A stretch of 64,000 nucleotides of DNA, from the NCBI GenBank assembly GCA_022837595.1, contig JALHFX010000002.1:1-64000 (forward strand), read 5' to 3'. Every line of letters begins with the position of its first letter. Within the stretch, counting starts at the first letter, position 1. The notes below the pieces were generated by a model. The model was not told where the DNA came from, searched no databases, and saw nothing but the letters and a program-made list of their open reading frames with translations. Shown here one piece after another: positions 37,055 through 46,197 of the stretch. The position numbers and the translations under genes are program-made. The stretch is from Propionibacterium sp. (GTDB taxonomy: Bacteria > Actinomycetota > Actinomycetes > Propionibacteriales > Propionibacteriaceae).

Positions 37055-38146
37055 ATGCGCCTTGATCCCTGTCATCCCACATCGGATAGTTTCCGCTCCG
37101 GCGTCACGGCTCAGCTCGCGGATTTTCTGAAGCACAAGGGTGAGATGCTGGCCGAGGTCTCTCCTTCGCTGACAGAACTCACCAAGGCCGCCAGCGATTT
37201 CACCGCAGACGGCAAGCGTCTACGTCCGGCCTTCGCCTACTGGGGCTACGTGGCTGCCGCCGGCCAGGACGCCATGCCGGCCGCTATCTGGCCGATGATC
37301 AGTGCATTCGAGCTGTTGCACGCTGGAGTGTTGATACACGACGATGTTTTGGACGCCGCCGAGTTGCGCCGGGGACTACCCACAATGCATCGCCGATTCG
37401 AAGCCTGGCACCGGATACAGGGCGGTAGCGGGGACTCCACCGAGTTCGGCCGGGCGATGGCGGTGGTGCTGGGCGACGAATTACTGGTTTGGTCCGACGA
37501 GCTGGCCAGTAGTGCTGGGCTGGAAAGCGAGAGTTGGCGTCGAGCCCGCAGGTTCTGGCATCTGATGCGCACCGAAGTGAACAGCGGGCAGGTGCTCGAC
37601 CTTTGGGCGCAGTATCAGGTCGGTTCCGAGGAGGCCACCAGCGCAAAGCAGATCGCCGAGAAGGTTCTCGAGGAGAAGACCTCTCGCTATACGGTGCAGC
37701 GCCCAGTGCAGTTCGGAGCCGCTGCCGGCGGCGCCGACGAGATCGTCCTTGAGACGCTGGGACGCTATGGACTGGCACTGGGCCGGGCCTTCCAGCTCCG
37801 CGACGACCTGTTGGGAGTCTTCGCCCCTCAGGAGCAGACCGGAAAGCCCGAGGCCGGTGATCTGGTGGAGGGCAAGCGCACGGTGCTGCTGGCTTTGGCT
37901 TTGGCCGGGCTCGATGGACAGGACCGAAAACACCTGAACGCTCTGGTGGGTCATGCCCTGGACGACATACAGGTGGCCCGGGCGCGTGAGCTCATCACCG
38001 CATCCGGGGCGGTCGCCAAAGTCGAAGACCTCATCGAAGCTGACTACGCGATAGCCCTGGATGTACTCCACGAGTGCGAATTGACTGCACCCGGACGAAT
38101 CGCCCTGATCGCATTGGCGCGCCAATGCGTGCAACGCTCCTTCTAG
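37055..38146 (+). CDS. Polyprenyl (geranylgeranyl-type) diphosphate synthase
   Basis: This trans-prenyltransferase condenses isopentenyl diphosphate onto allylic diphosphates, making precursors of menaquinone or carrier lipids. ATG 37055 (MRLDPCHPTSDS) starts a 363-residue product with the first aspartate-rich motif LIHDDVLDAA, preceded by GKRLRPAFAYWG, and the second as LRDDLLGVF. The equivalent mycobacterial locus encodes idsA2. Chain length cannot be read reliably. Its TAG stop shares a CTAG tetranucleotide with the stop of the convergent next gene. Confidence 0.9.
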   Translation: MRLDPCHPTSDSFRSGVTAQLADFLKHKGEMLAEVSPSLTELTKAASDFTADGKRLRPAFAYWGYVAAAGQDAMPAAIWPMISAFELLHAGVLIHDDVLDAAELRRGLPTMHRRFEAWHRIQGGSGDSTEFGRAMAVVLGDELLVWSDELASSAGLESESWRRARRFWHLMRTEVNSGQVLDLWAQYQVGSEEATSAKQIAEKVLEEKTSRYTVQRPVQFGAAAGGADEIVLETLGRYGLALGRAFQLRDDLLGVFAPQEQTGKPEAGDLVEGKRTVLLALALAGLDGQDRKHLNALVGHALDDIQVARARELITASGAVAKVEDLIEADYAIALDVLHECELTAPGRIALIALARQCVQRSF

Positions 38147-38796
38147 GCGCGCGGTGGAGCACCCCACTGGGGTCGATCGGATCCCAATGCGACCGATTCC
38201 ATCTCATCGCGCCATGAGGCGGCGAGCAACTCGCGGTATTGCGGCAGATCCTCTCCGCTGGGGAAATCGAAGGCCAGCCGTCGGGCACCTGCCTGCACTG
38301 CGGAGCGTCCGGCTCTGATCGAGTTCACCATCGCGAACCAAGGCTTGGAACTCGGCTCTGCCGGGGGCAGCAGACCGGCTGCGACCCGGACCAAGCTGGG
38401 CGAAACCACTATGGCGTCAACCTGGGCATCGGCGACCGCCTGGCGCAGCGCGGCGGGATCATCGGCGAAGACAGCGGCCAGACCATAGTGGTGGCCACGC
38501 AACGGTCGGACGCCGTCGGTCGAGATCACCAAGTCGGCGCTGCTTCTTGCGACGGTTTGGGCATCGGCACGAACGCCGAGAACAGCCCGCCCGTCCATCG
38601 CCTGCAGACCCGCCCGGTAGCCGAGTAGCAAATCATCTCCGATTGCATCGGGTTGCCAAAGGACGATGAGGTCGGCATGCTGGCGGCAGAACCGGTCTAC
38701 CAGACGCGCCAGTGTCGTCGGATCAGTCTGTAATCCGGTAAAAACCAGCGTTTGGGCCAGGCCAAGTCGCGTTCTCAACCCCATCCGCGCAATCAC
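38143..38796 (-). CDS. ThiE-like TIM-barrel protein of uncertain function
   Basis: The 217-residue product (GTG 38796, with an ATG option at 38784) resembles thiamine-phosphate synthase: LVFTGLQTDPTTLARLVDR, VLGVRADAQTVARSSADLVI and DAIVVSPSLV follow the strand-helix rhythm of that barrel. However, I do not see the usual ThiE catalytic motifs for pyrimidine and diphosphate binding. No other thiamine genes are nearby. It may be an inactive or repurposed relative. The stop codon overlaps that of the convergent polyprenyl synthase. Confidence 0.65.
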   Translation of the reverse strand: MIARMGLRTRLGLAQTLVFTGLQTDPTTLARLVDRFCRQHADLIVLWQPDAIGDDLLLGYRAGLQAMDGRAVLGVRADAQTVARSSADLVISTDGVRPLRGHHYGLAAVFADDPAALRQAVADAQVDAIVVSPSLVRVAAGLLPPAEPSSKPWFAMVNSIRAGRSAVQAGARRLAFDFPSGEDLPQYRELLAASWRDEMESVALGSDRPQWGAPPRA

Positions 38797-38954
38797 GCCA
38801 CCACCCTAACCGCATGCGGCTCAGCCGATGCGCGTCCCGACACACCCCGACAGATGGGGCTCACTGCGCGGGCCCTATCGAGGTGGCCACATACACTGAA
38901 GAAGGTCCGCTGTGCGGGCTGCGTTGATTTCCCCGACCAACAGATGGAGCGACT

Positions 38955-41210
38955 GTGACCAGGAACACCACCGACAGGCTCGTTGGTGATGTGCTGGATG
39001 GACGTTATGAGGTCTTGCAGCGGCTCGCCCGCGGCGGGATGGCGACAGTCTATCGAGCCTGGGACCGCCGGCTGGAGCGCATCGTCGCGATCAAGGTCAT
39101 GCATGACGGGCTGGGCGATGATGCCGAGTTCATCGCGAAATTCGATCGCGAGGCTCGCGCTGCCGCCCGGTTGTGCGATGAGAACGTCGTTTCTATCTTC
39201 GATCAGGGATACGACCATGGCCGCCCCTATATCGTGATGGAGTTCGTCGAGGGGCAGACGCTGCGCTCGATCATTACCCGCGACGCCCCGATGAGCCCGC
39301 TGCGCGCTCTGCAGATGATCGAACCGGTTGCTGCCGCGCTCTCGGTCGCGCATGACGCAGGCCTGGTACACCGCGACGTCAAGCCCGAGAATGTGCTGAT
39401 CAGTGACCGCGGAGCAATCAAGGTCGCCGACTTCGGCTTGGCCCGCACGATCAGCTCGCAGACCTCCAACAACACGCAAGGCCTGCTGATCGGTACGGTC
39501 AGCTATCTGCCGCCCGAGTTACTCACCACCGGAACGGCACATTCCTGGTCGGATGTCTATTCCACCGGCATCGTTCTTTTCGAGATGCTGACCGGCACCA
39601 AGCCGTTCACCGGCGAAACGCCGATCACGGTCGCCTACAAACACGTCAATGAAGATGTTCCCCTGCCGTCTCGGGTACTAGCGGCGAAACATCCCCAACA
39701 GGCCCGACGCGAACCGATCCCGGACTATGTGGACGCGCTGGTCGCTTCTTGTACCCGCCGCAATCCGAACTCCCGCCCGCACGATGGTCGCGAGTTGCTT
39801 CGCCGGATCCGGCGCGTGCGTAAGGCTCTGGAACGAGGCGTGACCTCCGACCAGGCCCTGTGCGCGCTGGTCTTCCCGGCATCCGCCTTGCCCTGGTCAG
39901 AAGAAGCGACCACAACGATCGATCCCGATTCAATGGCGACCTCGGTGCTTGCTGCCTATAGCTCCAAGGCTTCTTCTCCGGCTGCTGAGTTGATTTCTCC
40001 GGCTGGCGAGGCGCTGCCCGGCACACTCGCGGCCCCGGGCAACCAGATCCCGGCTGCGGGCGCTGCGGTGCCTGCCGATGCCAGATCCACCAAGGTGATG
40101 CCGGCGGTCAGCGAACCGCTCACTGACCCCGCACAGCCTGTGGTGGCTGACGTAGTAGTACCACCGAGGAGCCCCTATGGGTCGCAAAGCTCCAACACCG
40201 CGCATTCACCCGGCCAACCGCCCGTCCCGCCATCTGAGGATGTGCTGATGCCCGCCAGCCAACGCTATCCCAGCCTCTCGCGAGCCGCGACCTACCGTCG
40301 GCGCCGAACTTTCGTGCTGACGATCCTGGTCATACTGCTCGCGCTGATCATCGGCCTCACCAGCTGGTGGTTCGCCTCGGGCCGTTATGTGGCTGCTCCT
40401 TCGGTGATCAACCTCACTCAGAGCGAGGCACAGGAGGTAGCCGACCAAGCCGGGCTGACGATCACGTTCACCCAGGAGCATTCCGAGACGGTACCCACGG
40501 ACTTGGTGATCAGCTCAGTTCCGGCACCCGGCGACCGAGTGGTGAGGGGAAGCCAGATGAGTGCGGTGATCTCGTTGGGGCCGGAACGCTATGCGGTGCC
40601 ACAGTTGGCCGGTCTCACCCTTGAGGACGCGAAGCAGGCTCTGGCGCAGGCCAATCTGGCGGCTGGTCAGGTCACTGAACAGTGGAGCGAGACGGTCGCC
40701 AACGGTTTGGTGGTCTCTGCCTCGTATACGGTCGGCGAACAGCTGAAACGCGATACCCCGGTGGATCTCACGGTCTCCATGGGACGCGAACCGCTGACTA
40801 TCCCGAGCGTGATCGGCAAGACGAAGGAAGAAGCGACCAAGACCATCAGCGATCTCGGCTTCCAAGTGGCCTATGCCGATGAGAAGGTCAGCGCCACGGT
40901 GCCCGCCGGATCGGTGATCAGCCAGAGTCCGGCAGAAGGAACCGGCTACCGCGGCGACACCATTACCCTGACGATCAGCAAGGGCGCCAAGATGACGAAG
41001 GTGCCGATGCCGAAGACCGGTGAGAAGCCGGGCGCATACTCCGATCGGCTCACCAGCGCCAAGTTCACTCCAGAACTGGTTTATAGCGGCGCGAATCTTG
41101 GTCCGAATTTGGGCAAGATAGCCAAGGTCACCGACGAGGACGGCAAGACCCTGTCCGCCGATTCCGAGTTGCCCGAAGGCGCCAAGATAAAGGTGTACGT
41201 TACTTTGTGA
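38955..41210 (+). CDS. PASTA-domain Ser/Thr protein kinase (PknL locus)
   Basis: This is a membrane receptor kinase of 751 residues starting at GTG 38955 (GGAG upstream). The kinase domain (about 17-275) has GGMATVYRAWD, the ATP lysine in VAIKVMH, HRDVKPENVLI and DFGLA. A long Pro/Ala-rich linker leads to one membrane helix (about 452-474), then about four extracellular PASTA units, for example YAVPQLAGLTLEDAKQALAQ and PSVIGKTKEEATKTISDLGF, which in other kinases bind muropeptides or lipid II. It is in the same neighbourhood as mycobacterial pknL, which lacks such PASTA repeats as far as I recall. Confidence 0.93.
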   Translation: MTRNTTDRLVGDVLDGRYEVLQRLARGGMATVYRAWDRRLERIVAIKVMHDGLGDDAEFIAKFDREARAAARLCDENVVSIFDQGYDHGRPYIVMEFVEGQTLRSIITRDAPMSPLRALQMIEPVAAALSVAHDAGLVHRDVKPENVLISDRGAIKVADFGLARTISSQTSNNTQGLLIGTVSYLPPELLTTGTAHSWSDVYSTGIVLFEMLTGTKPFTGETPITVAYKHVNEDVPLPSRVLAAKHPQQARREPIPDYVDALVASCTRRNPNSRPHDGRELLRRIRRVRKALERGVTSDQALCALVFPASALPWSEEATTTIDPDSMATSVLAAYSSKASSPAAELISPAGEALPGTLAAPGNQIPAAGAAVPADARSTKVMPAVSEPLTDPAQPVVADVVVPPRSPYGSQSSNTAHSPGQPPVPPSEDVLMPASQRYPSLSRAATYRRRRTFVLTILVILLALIIGLTSWWFASGRYVAAPSVINLTQSEAQEVADQAGLTITFTQEHSETVPTDLVISSVPAPGDRVVRGSQMSAVISLGPERYAVPQLAGLTLEDAKQALAQANLAAGQVTEQWSETVANGLVVSASYTVGEQLKRDTPVDLTVSMGREPLTIPSVIGKTKEEATKTISDLGFQVAYADEKVSATVPAGSVISQSPAEGTGYRGDTITLTISKGAKMTKVPMPKTGEKPGAYSDRLTSAKFTPELVYSGANLGPNLGKIAKVTDEDGKTLSADSELPEGAKIKVYVTL

Positions 41211-42220
41211 TGACTCGCACCACCCACGCTCGCTCGTCCGATCGGCTTGCGCCATTCGCGCTACTCCTAATGGCTATCTTGTGGGGCTCAACGTTCTTCG
41301 TCCTACATGACATGCTCGAACGCATCGACGCCGCTGATCTGCTCGGGGTCCGGTTCACGATCGCGGCGGTCGTCTTTGCCGCGTTGATGCATCGCAAGCT
41401 GATCATCAACCGCACCACCCTGCGGCAGGGAGCTATCTTGGGTTTGATCTTCGGATCTGCCCAGCTTCTCCAGACTTACGGTCTTGCCCATACCAGCGCG
41501 TCGATCTCCGGCTTTCTGACTGGTATCTACGTGGTGCTCACGCCAATCCTCGAGGCGCTGCTCTTCAAAGCACGTGTGCGTCGGCGAGTCTGGGTGGCGG
41601 TCGGCTTGGCCGTGGTGGGTTTGGCCGCGTTGACCATCGTCCCCGGCGCAGGCACCGTGGAGTTCGGGATCGGTGAACTGCTCACCATCGCCAGCGCTTT
41701 GGTCTACGCGGTCCATATCATCTATACCGGCCATGTCGCGACCGCAGAGAAGGCCGTGACCTTGGCGACCCTGCAGACCGCCGGCGTGGCCGTACTCTGC
41801 ATGCTCGGCGCCATCCCCGGAGGGATCCACCTTCCCCAACGGGTGGACGACTGGCTGGCCTTGGGATACCTAGCGCTGGTCTGCGGCGCTTTCACCGCCT
41901 GGCTGCAGACCTGGGCACAGTCGAAGATCGACGCCACCCCTGCGGCTGTGATTATGAGCACTGAGCCGATCTGGGCAGCAACCTTCGCGATCCTGGTCGG
42001 TCAAGAGCTCTTCAGCATGCGCACACTGATCGGTGGTACCGCGATGGTCGTCGCGATGATCCTCGCGTCCCTGCCGGATCGCGTCGATGGACGGGCGTCA
42101 GCGCTCGAGACCGATACAACGCTCAGACGGTCCACGGACGAGTGTCGCGCACATCAATCAGTTGAGTCGAGCTCAGAGCAGAGATGTGTTTGTCGATCAG
42201 CCCCAGACCCCGCTCATTGA
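41210..42220 (+). CDS. EamA/DMT-family transporter
   Basis: The product of about 336 residues has ten hydrophobic helices in two EamA repeats (first from ALLLMAILWGSTFFVLHDML, second from FGIGELLTIASALVYAVHII), ending ATFAILVGQELFSMRTLIGG. The substrate is unknown; members export amino acids and metabolites. It starts by a TGATG overlap with the kinase gene; a GTG three bases earlier is also possible. About 40 C-terminal residues after the last helix are read opposite the end of the convergent MBL gene (98-bp overlap). Confidence 0.85.
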   Translation: MTRTTHARSSDRLAPFALLLMAILWGSTFFVLHDMLERIDAADLLGVRFTIAAVVFAALMHRKLIINRTTLRQGAILGLIFGSAQLLQTYGLAHTSASISGFLTGIYVVLTPILEALLFKARVRRRVWVAVGLAVVGLAALTIVPGAGTVEFGIGELLTIASALVYAVHIIYTGHVATAEKAVTLATLQTAGVAVLCMLGAIPGGIHLPQRVDDWLALGYLALVCGAFTAWLQTWAQSKIDATPAAVIMSTEPIWAATFAILVGQELFSMRTLIGGTAMVVAMILASLPDRVDGRASALETDTTLRRSTDECRAHQSVESSSEQRCVCRSAPDPAH

Positions 42221-42764
42221 GTAACGCGTCATGAATGAAGAAGCCCCGTGGTGCACCGACAGCGCGGGTGAAATCGATCGTCTCTTTGGTCGCCGACCAC
42301 GGCCCGAAAGCCGGAATCAGGACGACGTCGATGCCATCGGCCACGGTGTCCAAGCAGTCGCCCGGGTGCAGGACGCTGGGTTCGGACTCGGCGCGGAAGA
42401 CGAACCCGACGTTGGCGATTCGCGGATAGTCCCGATGAATGACAGCATGCTCCCCGCCAATGGTCTCTACCTGTAGGCGGCCCAGGTCGATCTTCTCTCC
42501 CGGCCCGAGCCTGCGGGTGCGCTCAGGCAATGCCACGATCTGCGTCACGCTCGCTTCGACGGCCACCAGCGCCTGCGGGTTCGCGTCCAATAGCTTTGGT
42601 AACCAGACCGGATCGGCGTGATCGGCATGCTGGTGGGTGACCAGCACGGCATCCAGATCGGTGACACCGTGCCATGCCGTGCTGAAATCGCCCGGATCGA
42701 CCAGGACGCGTTGGTCCGCGGTCTCGATCAAGACGCAGGAATGTCCAAGATGGGTGATCTGCAT
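42123..42764 (-). CDS. MBL-fold metallo-hydrolase (UlaG-like)
   Basis: The start ATG 42764 (MQITHLGHSCVLIET) gives 213 residues. The metal-binding motif is THQHADHADP, with further ligands in GGEHAVIH and LHPGDC, placing it in the UlaG/YtnP-like metallo-beta-lactamase fold branch. The substrate is not predictable. It is on the minus strand downstream of the threonine aldolase gene, from which a hairpin separates it. Confidence 0.88.
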   Translation of the reverse strand: MQITHLGHSCVLIETADQRVLVDPGDFSTAWHGVTDLDAVLVTHQHADHADPVWLPKLLDANPQALVAVEASVTQIVALPERTRRLGPGEKIDLGRLQVETIGGEHAVIHRDYPRIANVGFVFRAESEPSVLHPGDCLDTVADGIDVVLIPAFGPWSATKETIDFTRAVGAPRGFFIHDALLNERGLGLIDKHISALSSTQLIDVRDTRPWTV

Positions 42765-42872
42765 GCGTTCACTATGGCACGCATCATCCCAGCGCATGCC
42801 CACCGGCCACCGATCCGCCCAGCAGCTACAGCGGCTACCGATCAGCCCAGCGGCTACCGAGGATCGCAGCAG

Positions 42873-42892
42873 CTACCGAACCTTCGGTAGCC
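42873..42892 (-). terminator. Hairpin after the threonine aldolase gene
   Basis: GCTACCGAA (42873-42881) and TTCGGTAGC (42884-42892) form a near-closed 9-bp palindrome 32 bp after the ltaE stop. The surrounding 42820-42910 repeats the GGCTACCGA word several times, so alternative pairings exist. It probably terminates the aroG-ltaE transcript. Confidence 0.5.
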
Positions 42893-42923
42893 TGGGTGAT
42901 TTCTGGTAGCCGGAATCTGCTGG

Positions 42924-43958
42924 CTAGGACGCGAGCAGGCCGCCGATGATGGCGCCGGCCCAACGACACGCTTCGGTATCCACGCCTAGATGTGTGACGG
43001 CCCGCAGCTGGTGAGAGCCTACTTTGCTGATCAACAGGCCCTGTCCTCTGGCGGCCATCACCAGCTCGGCGGCTGGCTGCTCGCCGGAGTCGATCACGAC
43101 GATGTTGGTGGCCACCTCTTCCGGATCGACAGCCCCTGGGGCTGCGACAGCGATTTGCTCGGCGAGGAGCTTGGCATTGGCGTGGTCATCGGCAAGCCGA
43201 TCGATGCCGTGGTCGAGTGCATATAACGCCGCCGCGGCCAGAATTCCGGACTGTCGCATGCCTCCGCCCAACCGCTTGCGCTGGACGCGGGCTCTGGCGA
43301 TACGCTCGGTGCTCGAAACCAGCACCGAGCCGACCGGGGCGCCCATACCTTTGGAATAGCAGACGCTGACGGTGTCGAAGAGCGACCCATATTCAGCCAT
43401 CGACACTCCGGTCGCCCGATGAGCATTCCATAGCCGCGCACCATCGAGATGCATCCCGATACCCGTAGCTCGGCAAAGCCGGTGACTGGCCCGCAGCATC
43501 TCGATCGGATGAATTGTGCCGCCGCCGAAGTTGTGGGTGTTCTCGATCGCGATCGCGGCCGTTTCGACCAGATACGGGCCGCAGCCGGTCGCAATCAACT
43601 CTGCGATGTCGCTGGTCTGTGCGATGCCTGAGACACCTGAGGTGGGCGCCCAAGTTCGCATGGTGATACCGTTCAGCACCGCGTGAGCGCCCATCTCGGC
43701 GCGGACGATGTGGGCGCGTTGGTCGCAGAGAATTTCACCCCCAACGGGGACCAGCGACCAAACACCGAGCATATTGGCCATCGATCCGCTCGGGCAGAAA
43801 AGACCCGCCTGGTGGCCAAGCAATGCTGCGGTTCGCTCTTCAAGTTCAGTTGTCGTGGGATCCTCGCCATAGACATCGTCGCCGACTTCAGCATTCGCCA
43901 TAGCCTGCCGCATCGCGGCAGACGGTCGAGTGACGGTATCAGATCTCAGATCGATCAC
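42924..43958 (-). CDS. Low-specificity L-threonine aldolase
   Basis: This PLP enzyme cleaves threonine or allo-threonine to glycine and acetaldehyde. The 344-residue product opens MIDLRSDTVTRPSAAMRQAM with VGDDVYGEDPT, both diagnostic. The PLP-binding lysine is in VCYSKGMGAPVGSVLV, and HLDGARLWNAHRATG carries the aspartate that contacts the cofactor. It begins 5 bp after the DAHP synthase gene, so the two share a transcript although their pathways differ. Confidence 0.93.
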   Translation of the reverse strand: MIDLRSDTVTRPSAAMRQAMANAEVGDDVYGEDPTTTELEERTAALLGHQAGLFCPSGSMANMLGVWSLVPVGGEILCDQRAHIVRAEMGAHAVLNGITMRTWAPTSGVSGIAQTSDIAELIATGCGPYLVETAAIAIENTHNFGGGTIHPIEMLRASHRLCRATGIGMHLDGARLWNAHRATGVSMAEYGSLFDTVSVCYSKGMGAPVGSVLVSSTERIARARVQRKRLGGGMRQSGILAAAALYALDHGIDRLADDHANAKLLAEQIAVAAPGAVDPEEVATNIVVIDSGEQPAAELVMAARGQGLLISKVGSHQLRAVTHLGVDTEACRWAGAIIGGLLAS

Positions 43959-43963
43959 GAGGT

Positions 43964-45349
43964 TCAGTCATTCCAGTCGGGCACCTGCAGCGGTTCACGA
44001 CGCAGCTCCCGGCTCTGGTTGAGTCGCTCGGCGATCATGAAGGCCAGCTCGAGACTCTGGCTGCGGTTCAGTCGCGGATCGCATGCGGTCTCATAACGCG
44101 AGTCGAGGTCTGCTTCGGAAAGATGAAATGCCCCACCCAAGCACTCGGTGACGTCATCCCCGGTGAGCTCGACATGGACGCCGCCCGGCCAGGTACCCAA
44201 CCTGTCATGCACGTCGAAGAAACCGTTCAGTTCTTCGACGACAGCCGCGTAGCTGCGGGTCTTATAGCCGTTGGCGGTCTCGAAAGTGTTACCGTGCATC
44301 GGATCGCAAACCCAGGCCACCTTGCGCCCGGTCTTCTCGACTGCCTCAATGATCGGCGGCAGCTTCTCCCGGACTTTGTCGGCCCCCATGCGGGTGATGA
44401 ATGTCACTCGCCCGGGTACCCGATCCGGGTCGAGCCGCTCCGCGATCTCCACGGCATCCGCGCCCGTGGCGCCGGGGCCGAGCTTGACGCCCAGGGGATT
44501 GGTCACGCGCCGCAACAGCTCGACCTGCGCGCCCTGGGGCTGGCGGGTGCGCTCACCGATCCAGATCATATGTCCCGACGTGGCGTAGGGAAGATGGCTA
44601 CGCGAATCGATACGCGTCATCGCGTGTTCGTAGTCGAGCAGCAGGGCCTCGTGTGAGGCGTAGAAGTCCACGACCGACAAGGTGTCGTCATTGACCCCGC
44701 AGGCCATCATGAAACCCAGCGCCCGTTCGATCTCGCCCGCCATTTGCTCATAACGATGCTCGATGCGTGAATCCTGCACGAAGCTGGCATTCCAGGCGTG
44801 CAGGTGCCGGATGTCAGCGAATCCACCCGTGACGAAGGCTCGCACTAGATTCAACGTGGCTGCCGAAGCGTTGTACATGCGCATCAGCCGATCCGGATCG
44901 TGCCGCCTCGACTCAGGAGTGAAATCGAAACCGTTCACGGCATCGCCACGATAGGCAGGCAGTGTCACGCCCCTTCGGGTCTCGGTATCTTTGGAGCGGG
45001 GTTTCGCATATTGGCCTGCGATGCGTCCGACTTTGACGACAGGCACCTGTGCGGCGTAGGTGAGCACCACGCTCATTGACAACAAGACGCGAAGCTTGGC
45101 TTTGATGTTGTCGGCGCGCAACCCATCGAAAGTCTCGGCGCAGTCGCCGCCCTGCAACATGAAAGCGCGCCGATCGGCGACGTTCGCGATCCGCTCACGT
45201 AGCTCGTCGCACTCGCCGGCAAACACCAGCGGGGGCATTTCGCCCAGCCGGTTGAGCACCCAGGTCAACCGCTCGGTATCGGCATAGGTGGGCTGCTGCA
45301 CCTGGGGCATCGCGCGCAGCTCGGCCAAAGACGGAATCAGCTCAGACAC
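43964..45349 (-). CDS. aroG: Class II (plant-type) 3-deoxy-7-phosphoheptulonate synthase
   Basis: This enzyme catalyses the first step of the shikimate pathway from phosphoenolpyruvate and erythrose 4-phosphate. The 461-residue product has the class II signatures LQGGDCAETFDG, VGRIAGQYAKPRSKDTE, GANDDT-like GVNDDTLSVVDFYASHEALL and CDPMHGNTFETANGYKTR. It matches mycobacterial AroG in length and position near a pknL-type kinase. With ltaE downstream it forms an operon. Confidence 0.94.
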   Translation of the reverse strand: MSELIPSLAELRAMPQVQQPTYADTERLTWVLNRLGEMPPLVFAGECDELRERIANVADRRAFMLQGGDCAETFDGLRADNIKAKLRVLLSMSVVLTYAAQVPVVKVGRIAGQYAKPRSKDTETRRGVTLPAYRGDAVNGFDFTPESRRHDPDRLMRMYNASAATLNLVRAFVTGGFADIRHLHAWNASFVQDSRIEHRYEQMAGEIERALGFMMACGVNDDTLSVVDFYASHEALLLDYEHAMTRIDSRSHLPYATSGHMIWIGERTRQPQGAQVELLRRVTNPLGVKLGPGATGADAVEIAERLDPDRVPGRVTFITRMGADKVREKLPPIIEAVEKTGRKVAWVCDPMHGNTFETANGYKTRSYAAVVEELNGFFDVHDRLGTWPGGVHVELTGDDVTECLGGAFHLSEADLDSRYETACDPRLNRSQSLELAFMIAERLNQSRELRREPLQVPDWND

Positions 45350-45421
45350 AGAGCCAAGACTAATCGGTCCTGCCCAATACTGGCCGCCATGCCCGCGCCG
45401 CAGACCTCGCAGGGAGCACGA

Positions 45422-46087
45422 TCATGTGTCCAGCCCCTGTTGAATGGCGTAGCGCGTGAGTTCAACGCGATTGTGTAACTGGAGTTTGCGCAACACATTC
45501 TGCACATGATTCTGCACGGTGCGGTGGCTGACGAAGAGCTGCTCGGCTATGTCACGGTAGCTCAAGCCCTTGGCAACCAACCTCAGGACTTCCGTCTCGC
45601 GAGGGGTGAGCACCGGGCTGTCATCCGGTGAAGCCGGATTATTGGCTATCCGCCGGTATTCACCCAGCACCAGGCCCGCCAGCGTCGCAGTGAAGACCGC
45701 TTCGCCTTCCGCGGTTTTGCGGACGGCATCGAGTAACTCTTGTTTGGTTGCCGACTTCAGCACATAACCGCTAGCGCCGGCCTTGACGGCTCGCAAGACA
45801 TCATCGCGTTCGCCAGATGCAGACATGACGAGCACTTTCAGGTCTGGGAATTCGCTGGTCAGCATCTGCGTGCAGGTCGCACCATCAGGGTAGGGAATAT
45901 TGAGATCCATCACCACGACATCAGGAACGGTAGCCCGGGCCCGGTCCATCACCTGACTGCCCTGATATGCAACCGCAACCACCTCACAACACATCTCGGT
46001 GAGGTCCTCGCCCAATGCGTCGATCCAGAAAGGGTGGTCGTCCACCAACATGACTCGGATATTGGACGGGATCGAATCGATTGACAT
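45422..46087 (-). CDS. NarL/FixJ-type response regulator
   Basis: The 221-residue product has a receiver domain (VMLVDDHPFWIDAL, phospho-acceptor Asp in VVVMDLNIPYPDG, Lys in YVLKSATKQELL) and a LuxR-type DNA-binding domain (LTPRETEVLRLVAKGLSYRDI with VSHRTVQNHVQNVLRKLQL). ATG 46087 has AGGAG upstream. It follows the histidine kinase gene on the same strand at 110 bp and is its likely partner. The target genes are unknown. Confidence 0.93.
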   Translation of the reverse strand: MSIDSIPSNIRVMLVDDHPFWIDALGEDLTEMCCEVVAVAYQGSQVMDRARATVPDVVVMDLNIPYPDGATCTQMLTSEFPDLKVLVMSASGERDDVLRAVKAGASGYVLKSATKQELLDAVRKTAEGEAVFTATLAGLVLGEYRRIANNPASPDDSPVLTPRETEVLRLVAKGLSYRDIAEQLFVSHRTVQNHVQNVLRKLQLHNRVELTRYAIQQGLDT

Positions 46088-46197
46088 CAGATGGCTCCTG
46101 CGCTGGCCGATTGCACCTCAAGTCCCTTCATTGTGTCCTCACCAGGGTCCATTCGTGGCGACCGCATTCCGTTCACGAACCACGGTGCCGGCTCAGG

